A stretch of DNA of 64,000 nucleotides, taken from assembly GCA_964019165.1 (NCBI GenBank), contig OZ025272.1:6900993-6964992 (forward strand), given 5' to 3'. The position numbers and the translations under genes are program-made. The notes under the pieces were generated by a model. The model was not told the DNA's origin, made no database searches, and saw nothing but the letters and a program-made list of their open reading frames with translations. This DNA is from Mastigias papua. Lineage: Eukaryota > Cnidaria > Scyphozoa > Rhizostomeae > Mastigiidae. Numbering within the stretch: position 1 is the stretch's first letter; each line of letters begins with the position of its first letter. Of this stretch, positions 1 to 12,679 are shown piece by piece.

Positions 1-591
1 TCAGTCTCTACCTCATGCTAAATCAAACTGCATAAAAAGCTTGCCTTTGCACATTTGATCATGACAAGAATCGCAGAGATTTACAGTCACCTTCGACTCC
101 TAACAAGGATTAATTTTTTTCCTAATTGCATTGAGTGACTGATATCTGTAAAATCCTGCCGCAAGACCTTCTAAAATTAATTTAAAATGACCACAAAAGC
201 TGCATCAAGAAAGATAATAAGTGAAACGAATCAATTTGGACTTCAATGAAGTATGCTTATTAATGATATGACGACTCTACGTGTTTAGGAATTCCAAGAA
301 CTATAATATAGACTTCATACAAAAGGAATCAGCTTCAAATTCTGTCATTGAACCCTAAGTCTTACGCTACACGGTCAAAAAGTAGCTGAATATAATTGGA
401 TTATTACAAATGCAAACTCTAGTGAACATGCTGATGCAAAATAATTGTTAAATTTTCTACAGAGAGAATGCTAGATTAAATCAAGATCTCTACATAAAAC
501 CAAACTCATTGGAATTAATTAAGCAATTAAAACGTCAAAATCTAATCGATTAACATCCTGGTTATAACACCCCTAGAATATTAATAGCTAC

Positions 592-708
592 CTTCACTGT
601 ATTGTCGTTACTGGCAGTGACGAAGTTACTCTCTTTTTCAGGTGACCAATCGAGTCCGTGAATCTTCGACAAATGTGCAGCTATATACGCCAGTGGAATG
701 TTACCTTT
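592..708 (-). CDS. WDR59: WDR59-like WD40 exon (partial gene)
   Basis: This 39-codon exon lies on the minus strand. Its translation carries AAHLSKIHGLDWSP followed by ASNDNTVK, which matches one WD40 blade of WDR59, a subunit of the GATOR2 complex that acts in amino-acid sensing upstream of TORC1 at the lysosome. It is bounded by an acceptor (TTTACCAG) at its upstream end and a donor (GTAGCT) just below 592. The phase joins exactly to the exon at 983-1071. The next downstream exon was not found before the window edge, so the gene probably continues to the left. No stop or frameshift is seen. The assignment rests on recalled family sequence, not a search. Confidence 0.65.
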
Positions 709-982
709 CTGGTAAACAAAATTGTCAATGCTTAAAAAAATATTTTCCTCTGACAAAAATACAAGTACCATTTGAACCGTAAAAAATACTATCGCCGGAA
801 AAAAGTGGTGAATACAATGTGCTAAAATCATCATTAGTTTACTATAAGCCACAGATTTATTGGATAGCAAGTTTGTTCTTATGGCAAGACCCACAACTAG
901 ATCATACATGTCTACAGCAATAGTGGGCACACTCTGATGGAGTGTTTTGTTGACAAATGCTGCTGAAAAATTATCTACTTAC

Positions 983-1071
983 ACGAGAATCCCAAATTCT
1001 AACATCTCCGTCATGAGCACTGGCGAACAAATATTCGCTCTTTTTATTCCATTTCACTTGAGATGGTCCAG
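983..1071 (-). CDS. WDR59: WDR59-like WD40 exon (partial gene)
   Basis: This exon precedes the 592-708 exon in transcript order. It encodes a blade with GPSQVKWNKK and ASAHDGDVRIWDSR, the latter a textbook WD40 ending that fits the WDR59 blade immediately before the AAHLSKIHG blade. The acceptor is TTCTTAG at 1072-1080 and the donor is GTAAGT just below 983. It begins inside a codon and ends in phase 0, matching the next exon. The intervening intron is about 270 bp. The 5' exons of the gene were not identified at higher coordinates, so long introns or a partial gene copy remain possible. Confidence 0.65.
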
Positions 1072-3949
1072 CTAAGAAGAGGGTAAATCGAGAACATTAC
1101 TATAAAACGCCAGCATATTCAAAATTGTGACTTCTACAACGACATGAAAAAATTTGCATATGCTTACTCTATATATTTCGATATCAAATCCTTCTACATA
1201 TAAAAGCATTGAGAAAAATACGCAAGAAGCACTATTCCGCTTAAAAGTTAGGAATAATACTGTATTACAACCACCTAAAACCAAACAATACACCTTTCTG
1301 GAGCAACAATTAGAATAATACTAAGGAGCCACTGAATCTGTAGCGCAACTACAGTATGACTTCAAAATTTTCGAAATTACTACCATATAAAAAAATTAAA
1401 TCTCTGATTCATAAGGTGCTTCCTTCTATGGTGAAGATAACTAAAGAATAACACTCTAAATTCTAGGTTTACCCACATGGTCAGAAAAAGGGCAACATCG
1501 AGCATAAACTTTAATCTGCAGATTGGACTAAGGTGCTCGAATCAGTAATCGGACAGCAGGACTGCTGCTGCGTTGTTGCTGTTGCTTACTTTATTTTGAG
1601 TAGGCTGTTATATCTAGCGTTTTCAGTTAATTTAGGCCTACTGTGCATGCCGCATCCAGGCAGGGGACCCCTAGTTTACCGTCCCTTCAGAAGGACGGCG
1701 GAGTGAGTTGCTTTGGTCGTTTATCTGGATAGTCGCCCATCCAGTTGCTGACCTAACACAGCCCAGCTTAACTTCAGCTAGCTATTGATGATACTTCTGC
1801 TATCCTCTAGTTAGTGGAAAATTCAATTTAGCAATGTTGCAAACAAAACACTCGAATCTAGATTGAACAATCTTTTCTAGGAAGCAAAAGCAAGAAAAAC
1901 ATCAATGACAAAATCAGTACTATTTACGAGGGTTTACATACTTCTGTTCAGACATAAGCTGCAGACGTTTTCCTCAATGAATATGAAAGGACTTCAACCA
2001 TTTTTCTATCCAAAATTAAACTAACACCAAGTTTCCTTTTATCATTTCTACTATATATTCTAGTATATTCAAATATAAGACTGAGGCGAAACAAAAAAAT
2101 ATTCAGGGGCAGAAATATCTACACGTCTTGGGTACCCTACTTCTTTACTACATGTTGAAGCCTACGCAGCACATGTAGTATTTTAATACCACCAGAATTT
2201 CTGGTGCAAGATTGATAAAACGGGAGTTCATTCTAAAAAACTACAATTTTGTATATGCTTCATTATAGCGTTGTACGAAATTGCACTAGCTGCCTGTTTG
2301 TCTGGGATAAATTGCCTCTGTATCTTTCCCTCGTTTCCATATATTATCGGTGTTGTTTCAAATACATTTTGTCTGAGCACATGTTCGTCCCATCTTTACT
2401 ATGCCATTGCAATAATAGTTACTAGGTAAGGCGTTTCCCACTACACTAGCAAACACAAACAAGCTTTAAACCCTACTACAAAAATTACTTTCTTGTCAAA
2501 AATTTTGAATAATTAGGGTAAAGCAGTCCTGTCTAGGTCTTGATTTACTTTAAAATGTTCTGCTCTCACTGTTGGTCGCTAGCAAACCACTCTAAGCATT
2601 CCCACATGGCTACGACTAATAGCATCAAAGTCTGGAACCAGGACCTTCCCGCACAATACCTAGTACAGAAAGTTTAGGCAAGACGTCTTCCCCCTGAGAA
2701 AAACTTTGGAGATATCTGAACCTTGCGAAAAGCTGAGAAAACTTGCACGCAAATGAGTACTATAAGTGGCCATTGATATTTGTTTAAATCTAATTGTGTT
2801 ATTGTTCCAACAACAGTGCTATATTTTGACCCAAACCGTAGGTCAGCCCGTGTATTTTGGAAATGATCAAAAGTAAATTGACGTAGTACAATAAACAGAG
2901 GGAAAAAATGTTAAACGAGGCTGACTGCAAGACTTCCACTCTTGCTATATGGAAAAGAGTATATCTCAGTTCGAGGTCAAAGGCTAACATATACTTATGA
3001 ACTGTGCGGTTCCGCAGCAACAAGCAGACAACGGGGGAGACAACATAAAACAAGTAAATTCTCGCACAATGCCACATTTCCTTCACGGTTTGCAACAGTC
3101 TTTACACAATGCAAGCTTGTTGTTTTGGCCATCATTTTCATTAAAGACTAATGATTTCTAGGAATTACACTTTATCTACCTTGCATTTCAAGAAATGGGT
3201 AAGACATTGCTGTTAGATAACACTCAAATATCAGAGGGTAATGGTACTGTAGCCCTTTTGCTTCTGGCTGAGTATGCCCAGAAATATGGAATTATCAAAA
3301 TCTCCACTTATGGTACATGGGAAGTTCTTCTTAAGTTGCTCTACTAGCATAACTTCATAGAACTATACCATATCGTATGCAACAAACTGCAAAGTCTCGG
3401 TATCAAAAGTTTAAATTTACAAACTCTGCGAAGTAGTCATAATTATTTCATCATAAATCACGAGCTATAGTTCAAAATTTAAACTGAGGCATGTAGTTTT
3501 TCATCTACCAATGCGAAGTTATGGCGGTCCGAGTGGGAGCCACTAGTAGGTCGATCAGGTTTTTGCGGCTGATTTCTTTGTGCGCATTAAAATTTTTCTA
3601 ATGTCAGTGCGCATTAGTCGCATAAAAGGATAACGATGATGGTACGATGTGCAATCAGCAAAGATTCGCAAAAGCATGCTCAGAATACTATCAGATCGCA
3701 GTTACCAACTACTGCAATAATTGCCGGAAAGCCACTTTTCAAAAATAGATATTACAGGAAAACTGATCCCGGCCTCTTGACTAAACTTTGGCAGCACTTA
3801 TCAGGATATGACCAAGATGTTGGAACAGGTGGGCCATCTTGGTTTTTCTGCCTGATGTGAATTTATTTTAATTGTGTTTTAGTACATAATGTCGGGGAAA
3901 GGCCATAGCGCCCATAAGACTGCTCTAACAAAGGAAGAAAGGAATATTA
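1072..3949. other. Host non-coding stretch
   Basis: No intact gene was seen on either strand. It is AT-rich and probably includes intron or upstream sequence of the WDR59-like gene. It holds a dispersed repeat at about 1565-1630 (also present inverted near 53.75 kb) followed by a more GC-rich repeat-like block to about 1800. A short WD40-like plus-strand stretch at 2590-2670 is discussed among the rejected items. Confidence 0.5.
1560..1800 (+). repeat. Dispersed repeat, copy 1
   Basis: The segment containing TTTGAGTAGGCTGTTATATC followed by TAGCGTTTTCAGTTAATTTA recurs inverted at about 53750-53825 with a few differences. The adjoining block (CCGTCCCTTCAGAAGGACGG, a perfect inverted repeat around AG) looks like structured RNA or a SINE/LINE 3' tail. 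The family is not recognised. The limits are approximate. Confidence 0.45.
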
Positions 3950-4445
3950 AGTCAATAGGGAGATAAGATCAAGTTTGCTGTTATATTTGAAGCAAGATAA
4001 GTTGTAGGATTCAGGGAAGAAAGTGGAAGGCAAGATGCTCTAAAGTTGACAAGTTCTTCGAATGAAAGATGATCTGTAGGAAAAAGTTCGTGGATTAAGT
4101 GCATGACTTGCAAAGGCTGTGATTGAGTAGAGCTTCTAATGGATAGAACATGCCTCAGTGGGTCAGAAATAATACTTTTTATTCCCAGGAAGCAATGTCC
4201 ATAAAAATTTCGATAGATAATGGAAAGATCTGCTACACGACGACGATGAGAGAGATTGGAGAGATTTGGTGAGGTTTGGATTATTGATGAGACGGATATC
4301 TTTGGATTGGACTTTGACAAGAACACGTAGAGAAGATTTCTGAGTAACCACCCTAAAAATGGGAGCAGTACTCCGGAGAAGGACGAATCTGAGATTTGTA
4401 TACAGTCAGCAGCTGAGTGGGAGAGAAAAGGCCACGGGCTCTGGA
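3950..4445 (-). pseudogene. Non-LTR retrotransposon C-terminal remnant
   Basis: Minus-strand translation, split over at least two frames, gives QSKDIRLINNPNLTKSLQSL followed by LSHRRRVADLSIIYRNFYGH. This is the region downstream of the reverse transcriptase in Jockey/CR1-type LINE ORF2 proteins (the 'HRR.va.LslfYr.y.G' block). Frameshifts and stops show it is dead. Nothing of the RT catalytic domain is left here. It abuts the Harbinger-like MITE that begins at 4465. Confidence 0.55.
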
Positions 4446-4464
4446 AAGAAAGCCAAGTTTCTAA

Positions 4465-5131
4465 AGCCGCTCTTACACGGTCAGATTTTGTCGAATTTGA
4501 TTATCGAATTCGACAAAATCTAATCGTGTAAATGAAAACATCGAACGTCGAAAGTCACCATCAGACTGTCGAATTCGATTTTGTAAGAATCGAACATGTT
4601 CTATTCCATTCGACAAATCGAACGGTAAATGAATGAAATTTTTTCCTCGCCCACACTTCCGCGTAACCTGTATCATGAAATTCCGCACTGTATCACGAAT
4701 CAGCGTGGCCAAAGTGGAATAAAATGAAGAAATAGAACTATTCATTGCTTAATATGAAAGAGAAGAGGGCTCAATAAAAGAAAAACTTTCGTCAAAAGTT
4801 TCGAGATTTTTCGTGTGGCCTTTTTCTTCGGTGAAGCACAACTCCTTCAACAGTAGAGGACGCTGCATTACCCATTCTTTCATCAATTTTGAACCTTTTC
4901 CGCTAGTATTTCTTCGTCTTTTAAAACCAATACTATTAATATCGCAGCTGAAGCAACCTGGTCTTCTGTGTTTGTTACAAAACAACAATTTAGCTGTTTT
5001 ATATATTATTAAAGCTGATTATGATTCGATAAAATCTGACCGTGTAAAAGGGGCTCTCGATTCGACAAATCTGAAGAAAGACAAGATTCGACAAATCGCA
5101 TTCGACAAAATCTGACCGTGTAAGAGCGGCT
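4465..5131. mobile_element. Harbinger-like MITE with 32-bp TIRs
   Basis: The 667-bp element is bounded by terminal inverted repeats beginning AGCCGCTCTTACACGGTCAG and matching for about 32 bp at both ends. It is flanked by a 3-bp direct repeat TAA at 4462-4464 and 5132-5134. A TWA target duplication with TIRs of this kind is typical of PIF/Harbinger. Subterminal copies of TCTGACCGTGTAA and ATTCGACAAA recur inside near the right end. No transposase is encoded, so it is non-autonomous. The superfamily is inferred from TSD and TIR only. Confidence 0.75.
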
Positions 5132-5134
5132 TAA

Positions 5135-8100
5135 GATGCATGTTTAGTAATGGAGTGCATGTGGAGCTTCCATTACCAAACTATGACGTCAACCATTACA
5201 AATGGAAAGAAGCATTTTCAACCAAATATCAACTAATTATACGCTGCTGGTTTGCAGCACTTTTCTGCAGCAAGAAAATTGAGGCTTGGCTAAATATTTT
5301 ACCGAAAAAAAACCGATTTCAGTAGGTGGAAACAAATGCTTGGCGTAATCTAGTGCGTAAATGCTACCTATCCAGACAGAGCAGTATCTCTATCCCCAAA
5401 GGCTTCGTATGATTTTCTAGCCTCTTTGAAACATTTTTACCTGAAGAATCCTCCCAATTCACATGGTTGCGTCAGTGGCAAATTTTTAACTTTACTTCAT
5501 ATATACTAACTGTTCTGTCGGCTCTGGTTGTTGAACGTGTTAATGTCAGCACATGTGACCCCATAACAACTTGCAAATCAAATATGGCAAACTGCACATT
5601 GTATTGCCTCTTTTTCGGTGATCTGTGGTTCATTAGATTCTAGATATTGTTACAATGGTCATCATGGTCAAGCCAAGAAGTACAAAACAAAACACTAATG
5701 TCCATCTCTACAAAACAAAAGCACGTCCATATCTGTTACCCCAACATCATTTCAGCACTAAAACCGCTGTATATTAGTGCATTGAAAGTATTTTAATACA
5801 AAATTTGGCATGGAATTTTTCATTTTAGAGAGTTCTTTCGCAGCGTAGAATATCAGACTTATTTTACTTCAGCGAGTTCCTTAGCTGGGGTGGAATATCT
5901 ACATGATAGGCAGACAGAAGATATTTCACAACGGTCATCATTTAGCGCTATTTTCTTCCTTATTCATGTCCTACGCCAGTGGTCTCATAATTCTCCGATT
6001 TCCATTTATGAAAATTAAGAAAAAGACAAATTAGTAATTCTTCTTCTTTAGCAGGAGAGTGCAACTCCCCACAAGATATTGGTGAGCTCTACGTAACTGT
6101 GGCTCTGTTTCTGTATGGTTGTCTATATACTTGAGAACTAATCATAAAAGCTCCAAAATTATTACTCGCATTAATTTTCACATCCTCCAGAGTATTGCGT
6201 GACAAAGCGCTAGAAAAAAAGGCCCAGGAAACTCACTTAAGTCTAGAGAGAATGGAACTCAAATTATTCTATGAGTAGGTGTTGTATTTATGCAAAATTT
6301 CTAGTACAACCTCAAATTGTGATCCCCGTGGCTTCAAGAATACTAAAACTTAATTGAGGCTTCCAGAACAGAATCAACAAGCAAAAATTCTCGCAATCAA
6401 AATCTGAAAAATATTATTCCTAATGACTGAAAGCTGACATCCTATTGAAATAGTTCCACCAGAATTAATAGGTGTAACACTTTCCATCTCACACGGTATT
6501 ATGTAAAGATATTAAATGAACGGTTAACCTCAAATGTTCAACATTCTAAAATCTCGAAATCTTGAATCTCGAAATATATATTACTATTCAACTGGCACTC
6601 ATAAACACTTAAATATTTGCCCTCCACTCAAGAGCAATCCTCTGCAAAGGGAAGAAATCTATCCTTAATTATGATTGTATGAAAACATTGGTGGCTCGCA
6701 GATCCTTTCTGCAAGGAAGTACCAATCAATCTACACAAAGAATACCACAGCAGCATTCGATTTCAAATCAAATACTAACAGCAAAATGCTTGAACATACA
6801 AATTTATAGAGGGTTGAAAACAGTTTTCTTTCAAAATATATGCTTTTGTCAAATCCAAAACAAAACTTGAAGTTGCTGATGCTGGATGTCGAACTCTGAT
6901 TCAAAAACCAAACGATGAATAAATTATGCAATCTGGTAAATTTGAACATTATGGATTTACGATGCATTGCTGGTAATCAATAATTAATACTTCTCATATT
7001 ATTACGATTGATATGGAAATATATAATGAATTATGCATGGTAGGAAAAAGCTCTAAATCTGATGCTGGGTCTAGAAAGGTTTACGAAACACAAGTGATTG
7101 ATATCTAGTTCGATGAGCACAAAGTACACAAGCGAAGTGAAGAAGTGGTCAAAAGGAAAGGTATAATGGCTTCGTTTGGGTACTGACAATACCATATCAG
7201 CAAGGAAAACTCTGAGGTTTGTGTGCTCTGAGAATAGCGCGTTGGTGCTCAACCTATATCACTGTCTATTGCCAGCAATTAGACGTTTTACTTAGATCAA
7301 AACACACTCTTTTATACACGGAATTCTAGTATCAGATTGCATAATTGCTTAAGTGCACCCAAAAACTACACTTCTACATGAGCCAATTCATAGGCCTCTG
7401 TCATTAGTAGCGTCTTTGATCTTGAAAATCAAATTTTTGCACGTTTAAGGCCAAATAAACAAAATAACAATGCACTAATCAAATAACATAAAAAGACTGC
7501 CAAATTTCGAGGGAATTCTCAGCTTTAAACATGGTAACACATATATTGACAGAAGTATAATACCAGAAATGCAACAGAATCCATTCCTCGAAGTTAAAAT
7601 AACTCTATGCATATCACAAGGTGAGAAAGCAAAGGATAAGTAACTTCTGTCGCTTATTAAATGTCACCGCAATTAACGTATATTATGATAACAGCAAGTA
7701 GAAAATGGGATCAGTCATTTAGTAAGTAAGCAATTAGATTTGATTCTTGCGTAAATATCTGAATATGTCAGCCCTCTCCTGCCTAGTACGAAAGTGTACG
7801 GTTTTGTTTGACCCTCTCTCGTGCATACGTACTACATGAATGAACCCATTCGCAATGCTGTATATCAAACTAATCTAATGCTACAAGTATACGACAAGCA
7901 ATTCGATAAAAATACTCTCAAAAAATATCATTTCAAAGAAACAATTGGTTAACAAATCAGACTAAAAAATAAAAAAAGAACTGATTTCTGGTGACAATCC
8001 TATTCTAAGGCCTAAAGAATTACTTCGAATTTATTTTCTAGGTTCTACAACAAGCAGTTTATTGCCTGATATCTCCAGCTGCTATTCAAGACATTCTCCC

Positions 8101-8382
8101 TGTCATAAGGAAGATGAAAAGACGATTCCTAGAATGAGAGATAATGAAGAAAAAACGCAATACTGAGCGTGGTCGTAAGAAACTTGATTCTGATCAATAG
8201 CAATAACACAGACACTGTTTCAAACGAAAGCGAGGCGACAACAAAATAAACATTTACCTTATTGGGGAAATTTTCCTATGCATAATTGTGAGCAATATAC
8301 AAAAAAGCAAGAGATATCCTATCAATCAAAAGAATCTTCAGAAGTCCATGGGAAAACCTCAAGGCTAAATATAAAGTGAAAT
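5135..8382. other. Host non-coding stretch
   Basis: No recognisable gene, exon series or structured repeat was identified on either strand. Open frames are short and look random for this base composition. Confidence 0.45.
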
Positions 8383-9246
8383 ATGCTCACAGAATGTTTG
8401 GTACCAATTGCATCAGTATGTGGAGTCGGGGTAATAATAAATGCCATATTGCTTGTTTTTCTTTTCAAAGAAAAGAACAGCATAGCATTGAAATCAATTC
8501 TGATCAGTATATCATGCAGCAATATTGCCCTATCACTTGTCCTCGCTGCTCGTTCAACAATACCATTGTACTTGAAAGACAATGCATCAACCAGCTTTGC
8601 TGCATTTACCTTTGGTATTTACTGCAATATGATTAATATATTGCTCATGACAACGGAACGCATGATGGCTATATTTTGTTTCAGCACAAACAACTGCTGC
8701 TCAAAGAAATCATTCTTTCTGATAGTAATTGCTTTATTCTGGATAGGATGCATACCAATGGCTGTTACATTGGGAGTATTCGACCTCTATGATGGGATAG
8801 CGATCTATGTAGAAAGCAAAATTGTGCCAATGAATGTTGCAACGGTTTCACTGATATCGATCCTATTGCACCTAACAATGTGCTGTAGAATGCACTTCAA
8901 GCTACAAAAGGATATAACTTGTCGTAGTGCTCGTTCCATTGGTCACGGACTGGTCGTTACATCGAGAAAAGGACTCGCTCTGAGACAGGAATATCGACAT
9001 GTTGGCCTTAGCTTTGGGCTGGTAATTTCCTATACACTTTTCCATTATCCATATATGATATACTCCTTTCTCAATTTGGAAAAGAGGAAATACTGTCATA
9101 GTTCAGGTATGGATCTCTATACCGCCTTAGTATTGATACTTGCGCTAAAGACAGTGATTGATCCGCTCATTTGCATATGCATTACTTTATGCATTCCAAG
9201 ATACTGGAAACAAGCACGACAGAATGAAAATGAATCTTCGACTTAA
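8383..9246 (+). CDS. Single-exon class A 7TM receptor (orphan GPCR)
   Basis: The 287-residue intronless frame shows seven hydrophobic segments: about residues 6-27, 37-60, 71-95, 109-132, 148-170, 204-230 and 242-268. TM1 has the G..IN spacing. TM3 ends in TTERMMAI, an E-R-M variant of the rhodopsin-family DRY motif. TM4 carries the conserved Trp. TM6 has YTLFHYPY instead of CWxP. TM7 ends in DPLICI where NPxxY is usual. This indicates a divergent class A receptor at the plasma membrane with an unknown ligand. The N-terminus before TM1 is only about 5 residues, so an upstream exon cannot be excluded, although the ATG follows a stretch with stops. Lineage-specific expansions of such receptors are common in early-branching animals. 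Confidence 0.75.
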   Translation: MLTECLVPIASVCGVGVIINAILLVFLFKEKNSIALKSILISISCSNIALSLVLAARSTIPLYLKDNASTSFAAFTFGIYCNMINILLMTTERMMAIFCFSTNNCCSKKSFFLIVIALFWIGCIPMAVTLGVFDLYDGIAIYVESKIVPMNVATVSLISILLHLTMCCRMHFKLQKDITCRSARSIGHGLVVTSRKGLALRQEYRHVGLSFGLVISYTLFHYPYMIYSFLNLEKRKYCHSSGMDLYTALVLILALKTVIDPLICICITLCIPRYWKQARQNENESST

Positions 9247-12200
9247 ATATAAACCGTAAGACTCGCAGTAAATACTAATGCAAAACAAACCAAGACCTTC
9301 TGGTAATTGATAAGTAAACCAATGAAACAACGCAATTTTTGACATCTAAGTACAATATCTATCTCTACTAGCTATCAAATCAGGGGCACACAATAGGGGC
9401 ATTAGGGGGCTGCGAGTTGTGTAAAGATTGGGGAAGATTTAGGAAATAACTATGAAACAGATCCAATAACTTTGCGGAATGGTTGGTCCAGGGTACTAAG
9501 GAGAATCTAAAACCAAGTTGTATCGAGTTTTAAATCTCATTCATATTTGCAGAAAAATTTGCTAAAGTAGGCCTCATATTTGAATACCTGGATCTTGATG
9601 TAATAACGAATCAAAAGAGTGTTCCAGTGAAAGACGTTTCCTAAAATTTAAACTTGTCTGGCCTTCAATCAGTTCATCAATGAAAAGGAGATGATGATGG
9701 TATCCAAATTGAACTCACCCTTGGAATCGAAACGCACGATCCTATACACATATGGGAAAACAATGCATCATATAAAAGAGATGCCATCGGTGCAATGGTT
9801 TAAAGCTGATGTTACATTTAGGCAATGAGGAGCAGTTAAATTTAGACATTATGAATGCGTTCATTCAGAGTTGTGTTTCCTTGGCTCCCTGACAACTTTG
9901 ATAAGAACTTCGATACGAGTTATTACAAAGTTGCTTGGAAACATTTCAAAGAGTCTAGAAATATCTTTACGGGAAGTCTCATCAAAACTAGAGTCCAATA
10001 TAGCTTCATCTTCACATTCCTTAATCTAAGCTTTTTCAATGTTCAATCTAGCTCCTATACATGTCCAGGTATAGGGTCACTTTGAGATTGAGGGGAGTAA
10101 GTCCTTAGAGTTTTCCAAGAGATTGCTTTTCCTTTCTATTACGAACTTCGTTGTAGATTCGCCGTAGATCTGTGCAAGAGCTTCCCTGTATCATATTACT
10201 ATGGCATGGTCAAAATAATAAGAAACTTTAACGAAAACAATGAAATAATAAATGAAAGACGGCTCGGACATGACTGCAAAGAGAGATTCAATAAGATTCT
10301 TCGAATGGATCAGTCTTAAATTACGTGAAAACAACAATTAAGGATTATAATACATCGCTAAGATTTTCATGTGCTTTTAGCCAAGTATATTGAGAAGGAT
10401 AGATCGATTCTATTCATATACATTATCAAATGAACATAAAACTGGTTCAATAGGTCCTAGCCTTCGTTAACTTGGAACACAGTTATTGTTTATAAGTTGC
10501 ACACATATCAACTTCCACTAACTTAACGGCGCTTTGGCCCCTATGAAGATATTGAATGCTATAGCTTTAAAATCATCTATACAAATACTGGATATCATGG
10601 CTAATTCTATAAAATATGCTCAAACACTATTGTTCTATCCTCGGGAATACTGCAACATCGAAACTTATAATGAATCCTTTCCACGTAAAGTGCAACGGAG
10701 CAAAACACAAAATCAATATCTCAGAGTAATCTTTTTCGGACAAAGGGTCAACAGAACATGCCAGGGAATATTTGAAACTTTACGTTCAAATACTGAAATA
10801 ATACAATAGCCACCGATTACAATCTTTAGCAGAGTATCTCCCAATCTTCTGTGTGCTCTTATTACCTAGCTGTCCTCCGGCAGCTGTAGGCACTGCTACT
10901 AAAGTTGAAAACATTTCCACTTTGATATCGGTACCTCCTGTAGACGCAAGAAGCCACAAACAGGCACAACAGGTAGTGTGTTTCTGATGTGCCCTCAGTG
11001 CCACAAACAGTATTGGCTGCAATTGTCACTAGCAGTTAACGGCGCAATGGAAACCAGGCATAAACAAAAGTGATTACGTCATATATCGTAACAGTCACAC
11101 ATCGTAAATGATCAATGCTGAACAATGTTCGTTAAATTTCAGAAGCAGTCAATATTTTCTACCTTACGTTGGGTAGTTATTTGGTTAATTTTAATTGATC
11201 TGTATAGTATATATAGTACATACTACAGTGTGTCTCTCGTCGGAAGCTCTGCTAGTCCGAAAACACATAAACACACAAAAATACAGACTTCAGGGTAAAA
11301 ACTCTTGTCAATTAGGCGGTAACAGATATTATGATAATCAAATGCTGAAGCACGTTTAATGTTGAGCTTGTATCGTAAACACCGGATAAGCAAAATTTAA
11401 GTGTGGAATTCTAAAGCACTACAAATATATATTGAAACTTCTGTCAGCAAATATATGAGGAAAGTAGGCCGACATAGCAATTATTATGAAATATGTCAAT
11501 TATTGTCATTGGTTAAAGCTTGTTCTCTTCAACACAACATTAAGCCAAAGTCCCATAAGAAACTAGTATTCATTGTCAGACTGGGGATCTACTATGCTTT
11601 GGATAATAGTGCTTATCTGCATTACAAGCCAGCCTCCAATAACATGGCATCAAAATTAACTTTTACGAGATAGTCAAGCAAACATTTTTAATTCAACAGA
11701 TCTCACTATGAGGAAGATACTTCATCTGCTAAAATACCGAGGTCAACTCATAAAACCACAAAAGCGGTTGCAGATTTTCCAACCTAACTACACTATTGAC
11801 CAGAATCCTTGGACGTCATTCCCTATCATTCTCCTACGACAGTATTGACAACGCTAAGACTGTGACTTTGAGACCTATATTGGCCACCAAATATCAAATC
11901 TTCAACAAAAGACTATACAATTTGATTTAACGGGGATCAGACACTCGATCAAAGATAAACCAATAGCACTGTCTGCTTCATCGATTCTCAATTCACAGCT
12001 AAAAGCTTAAGGTTGCTTTGCTATGGTGCAGTGGTCAATGCATAGAAATGTCTCAGACATTGATCTGCTGCAATTCCTCTTCGTCCATACTTTGAGACAA
12101 ATAATTTCTAGGACACTGCTAAAGTACTCTCTCACCGACATTCTATTCAACTACCAATGCTGTATATAAAACATTAAAAAATGACAGTTATTCTTAAACT

Positions 12201-12673
12201 AGCTAATATTTCACGACATGATACTTAATAATACAACCAGCCCTGCCACATTTTTCCCTGGACAGGCAATTAATTTCCACATACAAATGCCAACAATCAA
12301 ATTTAACATTTTGGTTCTCAGACCCTTTTGAAATTTTTGGTTCTTCCAAGCATTGGGGAAATGCGTTCTGTTCCCTTTTGAAATTTCTACATAATCTACA
12401 TGCAATCAACGTTCTCTTAGTATACATCTAAACTTCACTGAAGCATATCCTTACGGGACTAGGGATAGTGCCGCAACTACTGCATGAAAAAGTGGCAACA
12501 ATCTCTAGCATACTGAGAGTATTATTGTTGTATGACACTCATCACAATATGAAATGTCAGATAACGACTGAGAGGTAAATCGAGATAGATAATCACACGC
12601 AGATGAATTTATGCGACAAGAGGAATTCTCTATCCGATCAGCTAAATGGTTTGGTCAATGGAAACAGGAATGC
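9247..12673. other. Host non-coding stretch left of the provirus
   Basis: No gene was recognised. Short open frames here have no domain signature. The provirus target site lies at the right end: CATATA at 12674-12679 is the first copy of the target duplication. Confidence 0.45.
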
Positions 12674-12679
12674 CATATA
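12674..12679. repeat. Target-site duplication CATATA (left copy)
   Basis: This 6-bp sequence directly abuts the first base of the left terminal repeat. The same six bases directly abut the last base of the right terminal repeat at 35128-35133. Polinton/Maverick integrases generate 6-bp duplications. Confidence 0.85.

Noticed and set aside
2590..2680. WD40-like plus-strand stretch (SIKVWNQDLP)
   Set aside because: It resembles a WD40 end, but lies on the strand opposite the WDR59 exons, has stops soon after and no supporting neighbour exons; probably chance or a decayed copy.
3636..3860. 74-codon plus-strand frame
   Set aside because: No domain, no homologous context and ordinary length for chance; not reported as a gene.
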